DNA of 64,000 nt from Pseudomonas sp. MM223 (GCA_947090765.1 OX352322.1:2525501-2589500), one strand, 5' to 3'. Positions 35,218-44,145 are shown, counted from the stretch's first letter. Notes: generated by a model from the sequence alone, not told the origin. Translations and numbers: made by a program.

Positions 35218-36116
35218 GCGCGGTTCTCCTGGATGGCGCGGACCACGGTGTCGAGGTTGCGCTTCATTTCCACTTCGTATTTGTCCTTGGTGTATTCGCC
35301 ATAGGAGATGTGCGTCAGTGGGTACAGGCGCACGCCAGATTCACGCTGGATGGTTTCGACATAGGCTGACGGGAAGTCCATTTCCGAAAAGATCACCCGT
35401 ACGTCCAGGGCCTTGAGCTGGTCAATGGTCTTCTTCAGCTGGGCCGGGCTGGGTTCGATGCCATGGGCTGGTTCGACCACGGCAGTCACTTCCAGGCCAA
35501 AGTCGCGTACCAGGTAGTCGTAGGCGGCGTGGATGGTGGCAACCCGGAAGGTGGCGCTGGGCGCTTCGGTGACCTTGGCCAGGGCCTCGGCACGCAGGGT
35601 GCGCAGGCGTTTGGCGTAGGCACGGGCGTTTTGCGTGTAGAACTTGGCGTTGTCCGGGTCGAGTTTGCCCAGTTCACGGGCGATGTTGTTGACCTGGGCG
35701 ATGGTGGTGCTGATCGACAGGAAGGTGTGCGGGTTGACCACCTTGCCGGCGCCGCGGGCGGCAATGCCGGTGGCCGCCAACAACGGAACGTTCTGGTTGG
35801 CTTCGATGGTGTTGATGCCGGGCTTTTCGCTGGCGGCGATCATGCGGTCGGCGAAGTCGTCGTGGCCGACGCCGTTGAGCACAACCACGTCCAGGGTGCC
35901 GATGCGCTTGATGTCCTCGGCCCGTGGCTCGTAGGCGTGGGGGTTGAAGCCTGCTGGAATCAGCGGCACCACTTCGGCCTTGTCGCCGACGATGTTGCTC
36001 ACGTAGCTGTAGTAAGGGTGCAGGGTGATGCCGATGCGCAGCGGCTTGCCGTTATCGGCCAGGGCCATTGCCGGCAGGGCAAGGGCCAGGAGCAGGGCGA
36101 GGGCGGAGCGGAACAT
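35214..36116 (-). CDS. fpvC: Periplasmic metal-type binding protein of the pyoverdine-iron system
   Basis: The 300-residue cluster A-I binding protein has a signal peptide (AMALA-DN) and, unlike FpvF, keeps candidate metal ligands: His in TLHPYYSYV near residue 33, HDDF near 88, NPHTFLS near 132 and FSEMDFPSAY near 245. AAGGA precedes the ATG at 36116; a longer frame to 36200 lies inside fpvK. In P. aeruginosa FpvC is the periplasmic chelator that takes part in iron release from pyoverdine. Confidence 0.87.
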   Translation of the reverse strand: MFRSALALLLALALPAMALADNGKPLRIGITLHPYYSYVSNIVGDKAEVVPLIPAGFNPHAYEPRAEDIKRIGTLDVVVLNGVGHDDFADRMIAASEKPGINTIEANQNVPLLAATGIAARGAGKVVNPHTFLSISTTIAQVNNIARELGKLDPDNAKFYTQNARAYAKRLRTLRAEALAKVTEAPSATFRVATIHAAYDYLVRDFGLEVTAVVEPAHGIEPSPAQLKKTIDQLKALDVRVIFSEMDFPSAYVETIQRESGVRLYPLTHISYGEYTKDKYEVEMKRNLDTVVRAIQENRA

Positions 36117-36132
36117 GGGGAAGTCCTTGGGT

Positions 36133-36702
36133 TCAGTGACGGTGTTCGCGGGTAACCCCGGCGTCGTAGTGGCTGACCACCTGCTGCCAGCCTGCGGCAA
36201 TCAGTGCCGCCTGGCCGAGGTCGTCCGGGGGCATGGCGGCGCTGTCGCGGCGCAGCCAGACATCGGCCTGGCCAGTGCTGTCGGCTGGCAGGATCAGCAG
36301 CAGGCTGCCAGCGACTTCAGGGGCCTGGCTGCGGCCCAGGTAGGCGCCGGGCTCCAGCCACGACCATTGGTGGCCGCCACGGCTCTGGCTGCCGGCATCG
36401 GCCACGAAGGGCGGCAGGCCTTCTTCGGCCAGGGCCTGCACGCTAGGCACGGCAGCGTTTTCTTCACGCAACAGCTGGATTTCATCGAAGGCCACCCGCA
36501 GGTCGGTGTACAGGCCTTGCTCGGCGGCGGTGAGGTCGCGACGGGCATCGATCTGGTGGCTGGCGATGGTCTGTTCGTCTTCGCGCTCGCCACGCATCAG
36601 CACCACGCTGGCGGCGAGCACCACGATCAGCAGGCTGATCAAAAGCACGTACAGGGTTTCGTGCCCGGCGCCAGCCGGGCGAATCACTTGGGCGCGGCTC
36701 AT
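36133..36702 (-). CDS. fpvK: Inner-membrane accessory protein of pyoverdine iron release (DUF6162)
   Basis: The 189-residue protein has one N-terminal membrane helix (ETLYVLLISLLIVVLAASVV near residue 15) and a periplasmic domain with Glu/Arg-rich helix then Trp-rich strands (HQWSWLEPGAYLG near 110). It is assigned by position between fpvJ and fpvC as in P. aeruginosa PA2406. Overlap with fpvJ is 4 bases. Confidence 0.8.
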   Translation of the reverse strand: MSRAQVIRPAGAGHETLYVLLISLLIVVLAASVVLMRGEREDEQTIASHQIDARRDLTAAEQGLYTDLRVAFDEIQLLREENAAVPSVQALAEEGLPPFVADAGSQSRGGHQWSWLEPGAYLGRSQAPEVAGSLLLILPADSTGQADVWLRRDSAAMPPDDLGQAALIAAGWQQVVSHYDAGVTREHRH

Positions 36703-37019
36703 GGCTGGGCGATATCGGCGTAGTCGACTTCCACCACATGCCCAGGGCCTGCATCGAACAGCACGTAGAACTCGCCGTCCGGGCGCTTGAAGGTGAGCGT
36801 CGAGTCATCGCCAAGTTTGCCGCCCACCAGCACCTGCTCGTCATAGCCGATCACATCCAGGGTAACCCCTGGTGCGCCGCTGCCGTCCGAAAAACCGCCG
36901 GTGCATGTGACCTGGCCACTGGCCGTTTCTTCGCATTCGCACATCGGGTTGTGCGCCAGGGCAGGGCCGGCGGCCAGCACCAGCAAGGGCAGGGCGAGGG
37001 TTCGCATCAGCTGTTTCAT
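36699..37019 (-). CDS. fpvJ: Periplasmic accessory protein of pyoverdine iron release
   Basis: The 106-residue secreted protein (signal ending ALA-HN) has a Cys motif CECEETASGQVTC near residue 27, giving three Cys that could bind a metal or form a disulfide, and a small beta-rich domain. AGGAGG before the ATG is perfect, and the start overlaps the fpvH stop (ATGA). Assigned by order as PA2405-like. Confidence 0.8.
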   Translation of the reverse strand: MKQLMRTLALPLLVLAAGPALAHNPMCECEETASGQVTCTGGFSDGSGAPGVTLDVIGYDEQVLVGGKLGDDSTLTFKRPDGEFYVLFDAGPGHVVEVDYADIAQP

Positions 37020-37555
37020 TTCTTGCCTCCTTGTTTTTCGAGCCAGGCCACGGTGGCTGGCGATGCTTTGGCCAGGGGGACCGACGCCTGGTGCATGCTG
37101 CCGTCCCAGCCTTCCAGGGTGATCCAGATGTGTGCGTCGGGTTTGGTCCGCGGCGGGATCGGCAGCGAGGTGCCCATGTTGTACGGTGCGCCGAAGAAGA
37201 TGGTGCCGGCGGCGCGCAGGCTGCGAGGCTTGCCGATGCGCAGGTAGGCTGCCTTGACGTCCTTGATGCAGGCCTTGCACAGCGATGCATTGAACGCCTT
37301 GAAGTAACCGGCCGGGCCGTCGGCGCGGGGCGCCTCGTCACGCAGTTCGGCAAGGTCGAGGCTGTAAGGGCCTACCTGGATGTTGCTGATCACGTTGGCG
37401 CCAAGGCCGGCGTCGCCGCGGAACAGCTTGGCGTCGGCAAAGTACTTGGGCATGAAGCCAAGCGGAATCAGAATCAGCAGGATGTTCAGGTGAAAACGCC
37501 ACTTCAGCCAAAGCTGCTTCAGCGGGCTGGCGGGCAGGGCTTGGGCCTGGCTCAT
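37016..37555 (-). CDS. fpvH: Inner-membrane accessory protein of pyoverdine iron release
   Basis: The 179-residue protein has a single N-terminal helix (FHLNILLILIPLGFMP near residue 21) and a periplasmic domain with LCKACIKDVKAAYLR near 93, a CxxC that could be redox active or bind metal. Position between fpvG and fpvJ matches PA2404. The start overlaps the fpvG stop (ATGA). Confidence 0.8.
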   Translation of the reverse strand: MSQAQALPASPLKQLWLKWRFHLNILLILIPLGFMPKYFADAKLFRGDAGLGANVISNIQVGPYSLDLAELRDEAPRADGPAGYFKAFNASLCKACIKDVKAAYLRIGKPRSLRAAGTIFFGAPYNMGTSLPIPPRTKPDAHIWITLEGWDGSMHQASVPLAKASPATVAWLEKQGGKK

Positions 37556-38745
37556 GAATGGATCTCCACGGTGGTTTCACTGCGTGCCGCACGCGGTGCC
37601 CGCTCGCTGCGTTTGAGGGCAGCGGCGGTGGCCTGGGCGGTGCGTTTGGTCCAGATCAGCAGGCCGCTGAGCACCATCAAGGTGAGGATCAGGCCGAAGA
37701 AGAACCAGATCAGCTTGATCGGCAGGCCGCCGAAGTCGCCGGTGTGCAGCGGTCGCATGGATTCGGTGACGAACTCCAGGGTGGAGCGGTCGCTGATCAC
37801 GAACTGGCTGTCGACATTGCTTGTGTACGGGTTTACCGACGCACTCTGGAACATCAACGGGTACCAGCCCGGGCCGGACAAGCTGATGTGGCTGTAGGCA
37901 GTGGCGGGCAGCGAGATGGAGCTCACCTCCAGCCCCGGGATCGCCAGCCCGGCAATGCGCGCCGCCTCATCCAGGCCAATGCGCGAGGCAGGGCTGCCAT
38001 CTTGTGTTTGTGGTACGTCTTCACGGGCGATCACCGGCACGATGGGCCGGCTGGAAATGGTGATGTGGTTGTCGAACAGGATCGCCTGAATCAAAAACCA
38101 GGTGCCGGTGATGGAAATCACCGCAATGAACCAGATCGACCACACCCCAGCCAGGCGGTGCACGTCTCCCCAGAAAATCCGTGAGCCATGGCCAGTGCGC
38201 ACGGGTTTGAAAAAGCCCTTCCAGAACTTCTTGTACACCACAAGGCCCGTGACCAGCGAAGCCAGCATCGGCAGGCCAAGCAGCGACACCAGGTACCAGC
38301 CCCAGCTGAAACCGTTGGTGAACGGCACCAGCCACCAGCCGTGCAGGGCGCGGGTGAAGGCTTCGAAGTTGAAGTCTGGGGTCTTGCCCTGGATGGCCCC
38401 GGTATAGGGGTTTACGTACAGCGTCGGGCTGGTGCCGTCGGGCAGGGTGACATTGGCCTTTACCGCGAAGTGCGAGCCGTCCGGTTGGCTCAGGCGCTCC
38501 ACCACCATGTCCGGCTCGGCCTTGTTCAAGGCCTCAAGCACCTGTTGGAAGCTCAGGCGCTCGACGTCGGCGTCAGGCTTGTTGGCGCGCACGGCCGGGT
38601 CGGCGAGCCAGACGATCTCCTGGCTGACCACGGCGAGCATGCCGGTAAAGCAGACGATCAGCACAAAGAACCAGATCGGCAGGGCGAGCCAGCTATGGAC
38701 CAGGAACCACAGCCTGGATTTGGATTTTTTCGGTGATTTGGCCAT
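37552..38745 (-). CDS. fpvG: PepSY-type inner-membrane reductase for ferripyoverdine
   Basis: The 397-residue protein has PepSY-TM architecture: four membrane helices (LPIWFFVLIVCFTGMLAVVS near residue 22, SLLGLPMLASLVTGLVVY near 155, WSIWFIAVISITGTWFL near 205, LIWFFFGLILTLMVLSGLL near 345) with periplasmic PepSY domains between them and several membrane His residues. In P. aeruginosa FpvG reduces pyoverdine-bound iron so it can be released. The ATG at 38745 (MAKSPKK) is preferred to a frame extending to 38850 that covers the promoter. It is the first gene of the eight-gene operon. Confidence 0.88.
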   Translation of the reverse strand: MAKSPKKSKSRLWFLVHSWLALPIWFFVLIVCFTGMLAVVSQEIVWLADPAVRANKPDADVERLSFQQVLEALNKAEPDMVVERLSQPDGSHFAVKANVTLPDGTSPTLYVNPYTGAIQGKTPDFNFEAFTRALHGWWLVPFTNGFSWGWYLVSLLGLPMLASLVTGLVVYKKFWKGFFKPVRTGHGSRIFWGDVHRLAGVWSIWFIAVISITGTWFLIQAILFDNHITISSRPIVPVIAREDVPQTQDGSPASRIGLDEAARIAGLAIPGLEVSSISLPATAYSHISLSGPGWYPLMFQSASVNPYTSNVDSQFVISDRSTLEFVTESMRPLHTGDFGGLPIKLIWFFFGLILTLMVLSGLLIWTKRTAQATAAALKRSERAPRAARSETTVEIHS

Positions 38746-38811
38746 CAGACGGTCTTCTGCAATGGGTGGTCGAGCGTGTGCCCAACCAAAGAGGGCTGTA
38801 CTGATAAGGAC

Positions 38812-38826
38812 GAATGAGAATTGAAA
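38812..38826 (-). promoter_or_regulatory. Candidate Fur box upstream of fpvG
   Basis: AATGAGAATTG on the plus strand resembles the AATGAGAAT core common in Pseudomonas Fur sites, and TGATAA lies just upstream. It is about 70 bases before the fpvG start. It is only a partial match to the 19-base consensus. No PvdS box was found here. Confidence 0.4.
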
Positions 38827-38921
38827 ACCTGCCGTTTTAAATGCAAGCAAATGTTTCTAAGCGCAAAGCCGACCTGCGCGCGAGGCGTCAGGCCGGCTTT
38901 GAAGGAATGTAGCGGCGGGGG

Positions 38922-40256
38922 TCAGGCGCGGGTCAGGGCCACGGCCGGTTGCGATTTGCCGTGCAACTGCGCCAGGTCCTGGTACAGCGCACGGCCAATT
39001 TCCGCAGCGCGGGCCGGTAGCACCGACAGCAACGTGTCGCTCAGGCCGTGGCTGTTCTCGCAGAAGCCCTGCAGGTACACCGAGGCCTGCAGGTCGGGGC
39101 TGGCCAGCACACGGTAGTTGCGGTCGACGCTGAAGTCGTCCAGGTAGTCGGCCAGCGGTGCCAGCAGGTCACGGTGCGAGCGGCGTTCGTAGCCGGTGGC
39201 GAGAATCACGGCATCGTAGCGGTGGGTTTGTTGCTGGCCGGTGGCGAGGTCGCGCAGGGTCAGCTCCAGGCCTTCGCGGGTGGCGACCACGGCTTCAACC
39301 TGGCGGCGGCACAGCACGTTGTGACGGTGCTGGTGGGCGACCTTCTGCCGGTAGAGGATGCCGTAGATACGTTCGATAAGGTTGAGGTCGACCACCGAGT
39401 AGTTGGTGTTGTGGTATTCGCCCAGCAGTTTGCTGCGCTGGTCGGACGGTTCGTTGTAGACCAGGTCGGTGTAGTCCGGCGAGAAGATCTCGTTGACGAA
39501 CGGGCTGTCGTCGGCGGGTTTGAGGGCCGAGCCACGCAGGATCATGTCGACCTTGACCGACGGGTAGCTGTCGTTGAGGTCGATGAATGCTTCGGCGGCG
39601 CTCTGGCCCGAACCGATCACCGCGATGCGCATCGGTTTGCCGGCGGTGCACGGCAGCTTGTTGAGGCTGCTCAGGTACTGGGAGTGATGGAAGACCCGCG
39701 GGTCGTCCTTGAAGGCGCCGAACTTTTCCGGAATTTTCGGCGTGCCGCCGCTGCCGACCACCACCGAGCGGGTGCGGCGGCTGTATTCACGGCCCTGGGC
39801 ATCGCGCGAGACCAGGCGCAGGTGTTCGACCCGGCCAGCCTGCACTTCCGGTTCGATGCGCAGCACTTCCTGGCCATACACCGCCTGGGTAGCGAAATGC
39901 TCGGCAGCCCAACGCAGGTAATCGTTGTACTCCAGGCGGCAGGGGTAGAAGGTGCCGAGGTTGATGAAGTCGGCCAGGCGCTGCTTCTGGTGCAGGTAGT
40001 TGACGAAGCTGTAGGGGCTGGTGGGGTTGCGCAACGACACCAGGTCCTTAAGGAACGAGATCTGCAGCTCGCTCTGGGTGGCCAGGGTTTCGCCGTGCCA
40101 ACGGTAGTCCTGCTGCTTGTCGATGAACAGTGCGTCCAGGGCGTGGCCCTGAGATTCGGCGAGTTCTTCCAGGGCGATGGCCAAGGCCAGGTTGGAAGGG
40201 CCGAAGCCCACGCCGATCAGATCTTTGATGGTTTCCTGCTGTGAGGGCTGGCTCAT
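38922..40256 (-). CDS. pvdA: L-ornithine N5-monooxygenase (pyoverdine biosynthesis)
   Basis: The 444-residue flavoenzyme hydroxylates ornithine to make the hydroxamate ligand of pyoverdine. Motifs are GVGFGPSNLALAIAL near residue 14 (FAD), RIAVIGSGQSAAEAF near 217 (NADPH), NEIFSPDY near 260 and DAVILATGYERRSH near 352. AGGGA lies 9 bases before the ATG at 40256; the frame extends far upstream only through the promoter. It lies convergent-free, in the same direction as the fpv operon and upstream of it, and is preceded by a perfect PvdS box. Confidence 0.95.
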   Translation of the reverse strand: MSQPSQQETIKDLIGVGFGPSNLALAIALEELAESQGHALDALFIDKQQDYRWHGETLATQSELQISFLKDLVSLRNPTSPYSFVNYLHQKQRLADFINLGTFYPCRLEYNDYLRWAAEHFATQAVYGQEVLRIEPEVQAGRVEHLRLVSRDAQGREYSRRTRSVVVGSGGTPKIPEKFGAFKDDPRVFHHSQYLSSLNKLPCTAGKPMRIAVIGSGQSAAEAFIDLNDSYPSVKVDMILRGSALKPADDSPFVNEIFSPDYTDLVYNEPSDQRSKLLGEYHNTNYSVVDLNLIERIYGILYRQKVAHQHRHNVLCRRQVEAVVATREGLELTLRDLATGQQQTHRYDAVILATGYERRSHRDLLAPLADYLDDFSVDRNYRVLASPDLQASVYLQGFCENSHGLSDTLLSVLPARAAEIGRALYQDLAQLHGKSQPAVALTRA

Positions 40257-40330
40257 GGCTGCGATTCCCTGAATGGTCGAATATGGACGCCCGCCGGGGC
40301 TCCGGCTCCTGCGCAAGTACATGAGTTGGA

Positions 40331-40354
40331 ACGAGCCAGTCGGGGGGGAATTTA
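40331..40354 (-). promoter_or_regulatory. PvdS iron-starvation box upstream of pvdA
   Basis: On the minus strand: TAAAT, 16 bases beginning TCCCCCCC, then CGT. This is an exact TAAAT-N16-CGT match with the C-rich run typical of PvdS promoters. It ends 75 bases before the pvdA start. Confidence 0.8.
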
Positions 40355-40429
40355 AGCGAGCTAAAGAACTGCGTGAGGCGGCCGATAGGGGGTTACGGCA
40401 AGTGCCGATCTTTCTGGCAAGGAATCGAC

Positions 40430-40881
40430 ATGACATCCATATCGGCAAATCTTCACATCAACGGCGTATCGGCGCAGACGCTGAGCGCCAATGCTGCAGC
40501 GGAGCGCGAGCAGGCAAAGCAAGCCGAACAGGCTGAGAAGGGTGGGCCACTGAGCATCAGTGGCGATACCTTGAAAGTTGGCGGTTCAGGGCAGGCTCAG
40601 CCCACGCAGGGCAGCGAGGAGAGCAGTGAATCGGCAGCGGTAGAGGCGTTGCGTGAGCGATCAAGGAGTTGCAGAAGCAGTTGGCCGAAGAGCAGAAACA
40701 GCTGGCTCAACTGATGGACAGCAAGATGGAAGAGACTGCCAAGGCCGCTGCGGTGAGCGCAAAGCAGGCCAGCATTGCCACTATCACCGGGCAGATCATG
40801 ACGGCCACGGCACAGCTGCTGGAGCTGTTGCAGCAAGAGGGTGGTAGCAGTTCGGGCGGGATGGTCAGCGCCACGGCCTGA
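40430..40881 (+). pseudogene. FlxA-like coiled-coil protein, frameshifted
   Basis: The intact product would have about 150 residues. The N-terminal part (MTSISANLHINGVSAQ) is followed by a Gln/Glu-rich disordered stretch. After a break at 40655-40663 a coiled coil continues in another frame (KELQKQLAEEQKQLAQL) with a Gly/Ser tail. Adding one G to GAGCGATC (giving GAGGCGATC) restores LREAIKELQKQL. AAGGAATC precedes the ATG. FlxA-like proteins have no firm function. The gene is divergent from pvdA but lies downstream of the PvdS box on the opposite strand. Confidence 0.65.
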
Positions 40882-40898
40882 AACCTTGGGGCTGCTGT

Positions 40899-40957
40899 GC
40901 AGCCCATCGCAGGCCAGATGCTATCCCTGTGGGAGCTGGCTTGCCGGCGATAGGGCC
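40899..40957. repeat. REP-type element
   Basis: An incomplete left unit (CCCATCGCAGGCC) and a complete right unit (GAGCTGGCTTGCCGGCGATAGG) lie between the FlxA-like gene and the convergent pbpG gene. Confidence 0.65.
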
Positions 40958-40993
40958 CGTGCAGGCCCCATCATTCGAGATTCAAGGCCCGGG

Positions 40994-41932
40994 TTACTCG
41001 GCCACCAGCCGCCCCTTGCTCTGCCGGTCGCTCTTGTACTGCATGGCCACTGCCGGGGCCGGCTTGGCGGTACCGGTCTCAAGCCATTGACGCATGCGGC
41101 TGGCATCGGCGAAGTGAGTGTACTTGCCGAAGGCATCGAGGATGACCATGGCCACCGGGCGGTTATCCATCCGGGTCAGCAGCACCAGGCAATGCCCGGC
41201 TTCATTGGTGAAGCCGGTCTTGGTCAGCTTGATGTCCCAGTTGCTCTTGTTCACCAGGTGGTCGGTGTTACGGAAACCCAGGGTGTAGTTGGGCTTGCGG
41301 AAGGCCACGGTTTTCTCGCGGGTGGTCGACAGCTCGCTCAGCATCGGGTACTTGCGCGAGGCCATCAGAAGCTTGCTCAGGTCGCGGGCGGTGGACACGT
41401 TCTGCGTCGACAGACCGGTTGGCTCAACATAGCGGGTATGTGCCATGCCCAGGCTGCGGGCCTTGGCATTCATCGCCTTGATGAACGCCGGGTAGCCGCC
41501 GGGGTAGGCGTTGGCCAGGGAGTTGGCTGCACGGTTTTCCGACGACATCAGGGTAATCAGCAGGGTTTCGCGGCGGTCGAGCTGGCTGCCCAGACGCACG
41601 CGTGAATACACGCCTTTCATCTCCGGGTTGTTGGCAATGGTCATGGTGAGCATTTCATCCATGGGCAGCTTGGCATCCAGTACCACCATCGCTGTCATCA
41701 GCTTGGTTACCGAAGCGATCGGCACCACACGGTCGGCGTGGCTCGAATACAGCTCCTGGTTGGTATTCAGGTCGATCAGCAAGGCGCTGCCTGAAGCCAG
41801 GTGCAGCTTGGACGGGTCACGTTGGACTTGAGCCGGGGGTTGTGCAGCAGCAGTCGACGGAAGGGTCGCGGTACCTGTGAGCAACAGCAGCAGGCTGAGG
41901 ATGGACAGGGATGTTTTCACGTTGAGGCTCAC
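40994..41932 (-). CDS. pbpG: D-alanyl-D-alanine endopeptidase (PBP7)
   Basis: The 312-residue periplasmic serine peptidase has a signal peptide (STAAA-QP) and the three S11 motifs: SVTK near residue 74 (nucleophile Ser), SEN near 130 and KTG near 236. It cleaves peptide cross-links in murein. Two GTG codons (41932 and 41920) could start translation and neither has a strong ribosome site. Confidence 0.92.
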   Translation of the reverse strand: MSLNVKTSLSILSLLLLLTGTATLPSTAAAQPPAQVQRDPSKLHLASGSALLIDLNTNQELYSSHADRVVPIASVTKLMTAMVVLDAKLPMDEMLTMTIANNPEMKGVYSRVRLGSQLDRRETLLITLMSSENRAANSLANAYPGGYPAFIKAMNAKARSLGMAHTRYVEPTGLSTQNVSTARDLSKLLMASRKYPMLSELSTTREKTVAFRKPNYTLGFRNTDHLVNKSNWDIKLTKTGFTNEAGHCLVLLTRMDNRPVAMVILDAFGKYTHFADASRMRQWLETGTAKPAPAVAMQYKSDRQSKGRLVAE

Positions 41933-42467
41933 TAAAAGTTGGTATGTCGTTGGCTGTGCAAGGGTTTTCCCCCTAAAACCGATGCATTCTGGAGTATGGC
42001 TGAATTGCTGTCGAATGCCTTATGACTAAAGGGCGCAAGGTGAACGAAATTTAATCCTGCGCCACATGAAAGGGGTATCAGGATGCGATCAGGTATGCCG
42101 CTACGCCCTTGGCTAGGCGCCAAGGTTTCCAGATTGAAAGATGATCGAACAATCGGCTGTAGTTGCCCGCCAAGCCGGCGACCGCGAGATAGACGCACCA
42201 CTTCCGCAGCGCCCTGGAGAACTTTCTTTTAATGAATCGCAACAATCGGCACACCATTGAAAAATGGAGCTGTCGCAAAAACGAAAAAGCCCAACTGAGT
42301 GTTGGGCTTCAGCGTCACTCCTCAACACCAGCGGGAATGACAGGATCGGGCATTTACGGCACGGCGACACGACACTGCAAGCCCTTTCGAGCGCCTGTTT
42401 CCAGCACGTTCACCGGGCGGGCGGATCCGCTGCTGCCGCTAGCCTTCAGGCAGCGTGCTAGCACACA
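41933..42467. other. Intergenic stretch without a supported gene
   Basis: Short frames occur on both strands but none has a ribosome site or family resemblance. The only structure seen is the minus-strand terminator at 42283-42309. Confidence 0.5.
42283..42309 (-). terminator. Rho-independent terminator (minus strand)
   Basis: AAGCCCAAC and GTTGGGCTT form a 9-base stem with a 5-base loop, followed on the minus strand by a T-rich run. It would end transcripts of the small gene at 42468-42704. Confidence 0.75.
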
Positions 42468-42704
42468 TCAATCTGTCCGCAATATCGGGAACTGCGCCGC
42501 TGGATTACGTGATTCGGCGTTCATCGACTCGCACGCAGCCGCGGCCTCGGACTTGTTGACAAAGCCGCGCTTGAGCCGTTGTTTTTCCTGATTGTCGTAG
42601 ATATCGAAGCCGCCCGAAGTCGTCGCGGCATAGAACCGGTTGCCAATGCGGAAGGACTCGCCTTCCACTGGCACTGCAGGAACGATAACGAATCTTGGTT
42701 GCAT
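42468..42704 (-). CDS. Small conserved hypothetical protein
   Basis: The 78-residue product (starts MQPRFVIVPAVP; contains FRIGNRFYAATTSGGFDIYD and ends with a charged helix) has no signal peptide or recognised domain. GGGAGG 8 bases before the ATG and a good downstream terminator support it as a real gene. Confidence 0.6.
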   Translation of the reverse strand: MQPRFVIVPAVPVEGESFRIGNRFYAATTSGGFDIYDNQEKQRLKRGFVNKSEAAAACESMNAESRNPAAQFPILRTD

Positions 42705-42831
42705 GTTTCGCGCCTCCCCAGGCAGATACGTAAGTATTAGTCTGAGAACGGGAAGGTAACAATATGACTCATCGGGACTAATCAATGGCGTGGCGCGTCA
42801 CGCGTGCCTGCCCTGTGCGTTTTGGCCAGCC

Positions 42832-42875
42832 GGCATCCCGATGCAAACCGTGATGGGGCGGGGCATCGGGATGCC
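42832..42875. repeat. Inverted repeat downstream of the alginate lyase gene
   Basis: GGCATCCCGATGC (42832-42844) and GCATCGGGATGCC (42863-42875) form a 13-base stem with an 18-base loop, 17 bases after the PL7 stop. It could terminate or stabilise that transcript; there is no U-tract. Confidence 0.55.
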
Positions 42876-42892
42876 TTGCCGGCTTTCGAAAC

Positions 42893-43567
42893 TCAGCGAT
42901 GGGCCAGTGAAAGCTCGCTGATGATGCAGACCGAGCCGTCATTGGCCGGTGTTGCATCGGTGTAGTCAACCTGGTTGTAGATGCCACCGTGAAATTCGAA
43001 CAGGCGCGAAGCCCAGGTGCTGTCGAGCTGCAAAACGCCGGACGCGCCGGACACCCCGTTGCATTTGGCCGTTACATTCACCACGCCTGCAGACGTGGTG
43101 TGAATGCTCACGTCGAACTTCGCCCCCAGAGGCACCCCTTTGAGCACTGTCGAGTTAACCGGGTCGGTCTGGTTGTAGGTGCGCCGGAACCCCAAGGTAA
43201 TGTTGCCTTTGTTCCAGAACACCTTCACCGGTGGGCTGTCGTCCCCGCGCACGTGCATCTGGGCGATCACCACCTTTTGCGCCGAGTTGACCTTGGTCAG
43301 CGTCATGGTTTGGCGATTCCAGTGGTCCTGGGCGCTGGCCAGTGTCCAGTCTTCTGTTTCTGTCCATTCGCAGCGGGTCCTGTGGGTGCTTTTGCTCGAA
43401 GCACCTTTGGTGGGGGCTGAAAGCTGGATCGAGCCATCGCTGAGCACCTTGACCACACTCGGCAACCGCGCGATTGCTTCGGTACCGTTGAGTTCGAGTG
43501 CTACAGGGTTGGTAGAGGAGACCGCCACTGGGGTGGCGATGGTGAGATTGCTGATGTCTACGGCCAT
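42893..43567 (-). CDS. Polysaccharide lyase family 7 (alginate lyase) protein without signal peptide
   Basis: The 224-residue beta-jelly-roll protein carries the three PL7 motifs in diverged form: RCEWTE near residue 65 (for RSELR), IAQMH near 99 (for QIH) and FEFHGGIYNQ near 192 (for YFKAGxYxQ). PL7 enzymes cleave alginate by beta-elimination. There is no signal peptide, so release would need lysis or a non-classical route. CAGGAG precedes the ATG. Two copies of the phage-type operator lie 75-117 bases upstream, tying it to the repressor at 44173. Confidence 0.75.
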   Translation of the reverse strand: MAVDISNLTIATPVAVSSTNPVALELNGTEAIARLPSVVKVLSDGSIQLSAPTKGASSKSTHRTRCEWTETEDWTLASAQDHWNRQTMTLTKVNSAQKVVIAQMHVRGDDSPPVKVFWNKGNITLGFRRTYNQTDPVNSTVLKGVPLGAKFDVSIHTTSAGVVNVTAKCNGVSGASGVLQLDSTWASRLFEFHGGIYNQVDYTDATPANDGSVCIISELSLAHR

Positions 43568-43641
43568 GTGAGCTCCTGACAAAAAATGTGGCTTGAATGA
43601 CGAAACCTTCCAGCCGCGATGCATGTGGCTGCCGGGATTAC

Positions 43642-43658
43642 TTTAGCCTCAAGCTAAA
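43642..43658. promoter_or_regulatory. CI-type operator upstream of the PL7 gene (site 1)
   Basis: TTTAGC-CTCAA-GCTAAA is a perfect palindrome with a 5-base spacer, identical in both arms to the site in front of the repressor gene (45017-45033). Confidence 0.75.
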
Positions 43659-43668
43659 TCATGGTCAA

Positions 43669-43683
43669 TAGCGATGAGCTAAA
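43669..43683. promoter_or_regulatory. CI-type operator upstream of the PL7 gene (site 2)
   Basis: TAGC-GATGA-GCTAAA keeps one full arm and most of the other with the same 5-base spacer. Its centre is about 26 bases from that of site 1, a spacing suited to cooperative repressor binding. Confidence 0.5.
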
Positions 43684-43810
43684 TAAATTTCGCTTTGCGA
43701 CAAATTACCTACTGGCGAAATTTTTTGGTGACAGGGCTTTACGCTGGATTTGGCGGTGAGATAAGCTTCCCTCGAATACTGTACGAATATACAGCTATCA
43801 GGATGAGAAT

Positions 43811-44134
43811 ATGTCTAAGCACATGAAGGCAGCACCCCAGCAGCACCAGGAAATGACCGGAATGGAGCGGCTTAGCCTGCGGGTGTCGTCAATGATCAAC
43901 CACCCGCTTGCACAGACGCAGCGCTGGGTCGTTGTGCATCGCCTGGATACCGACGGTGATGCGGAATGGGAGGCGGTGATGGGCTTGCTGTCCGACACGC
44001 CCGAGTTGGACTTGACGTTCAACGACGACGAAAGCGTCACCGTGCGCTGGGAGCGCAACAGCGTGGAAGCGCGTGACGACTTTGTCGTCGAGCACGACAG
44101 CGAGGCGCTGGTCGAGGCGGCGGCACCTTTCTGA
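43811..44134 (+). CDS. DUF1654 family protein
   Basis: The 107-residue acidic protein has the DUF1654 core (MERLSLRVSSMINHPLAQ near residue 18, WVVVHRLDTDGDAEWEAV near 38). The family is confined mainly to pseudomonads and their phages and has no known function. It is divergent from the PL7 gene and convergent with the repressor, inside a small phage-derived island. Confidence 0.8.
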   Translation: MSKHMKAAPQQHQEMTGMERLSLRVSSMINHPLAQTQRWVVVHRLDTDGDAEWEAVMGLLSDTPELDLTFNDDESVTVRWERNSVEARDDFVVEHDSEALVEAAAPF

Positions 44135-44145
44135 GCATTTGCAAA

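Noticed and set aside
38746..38921. PvdS box for the fpv operon
   Set aside because: No TAAAT-N16-CGT arrangement on the minus strand; only a Fur-like element was seen.
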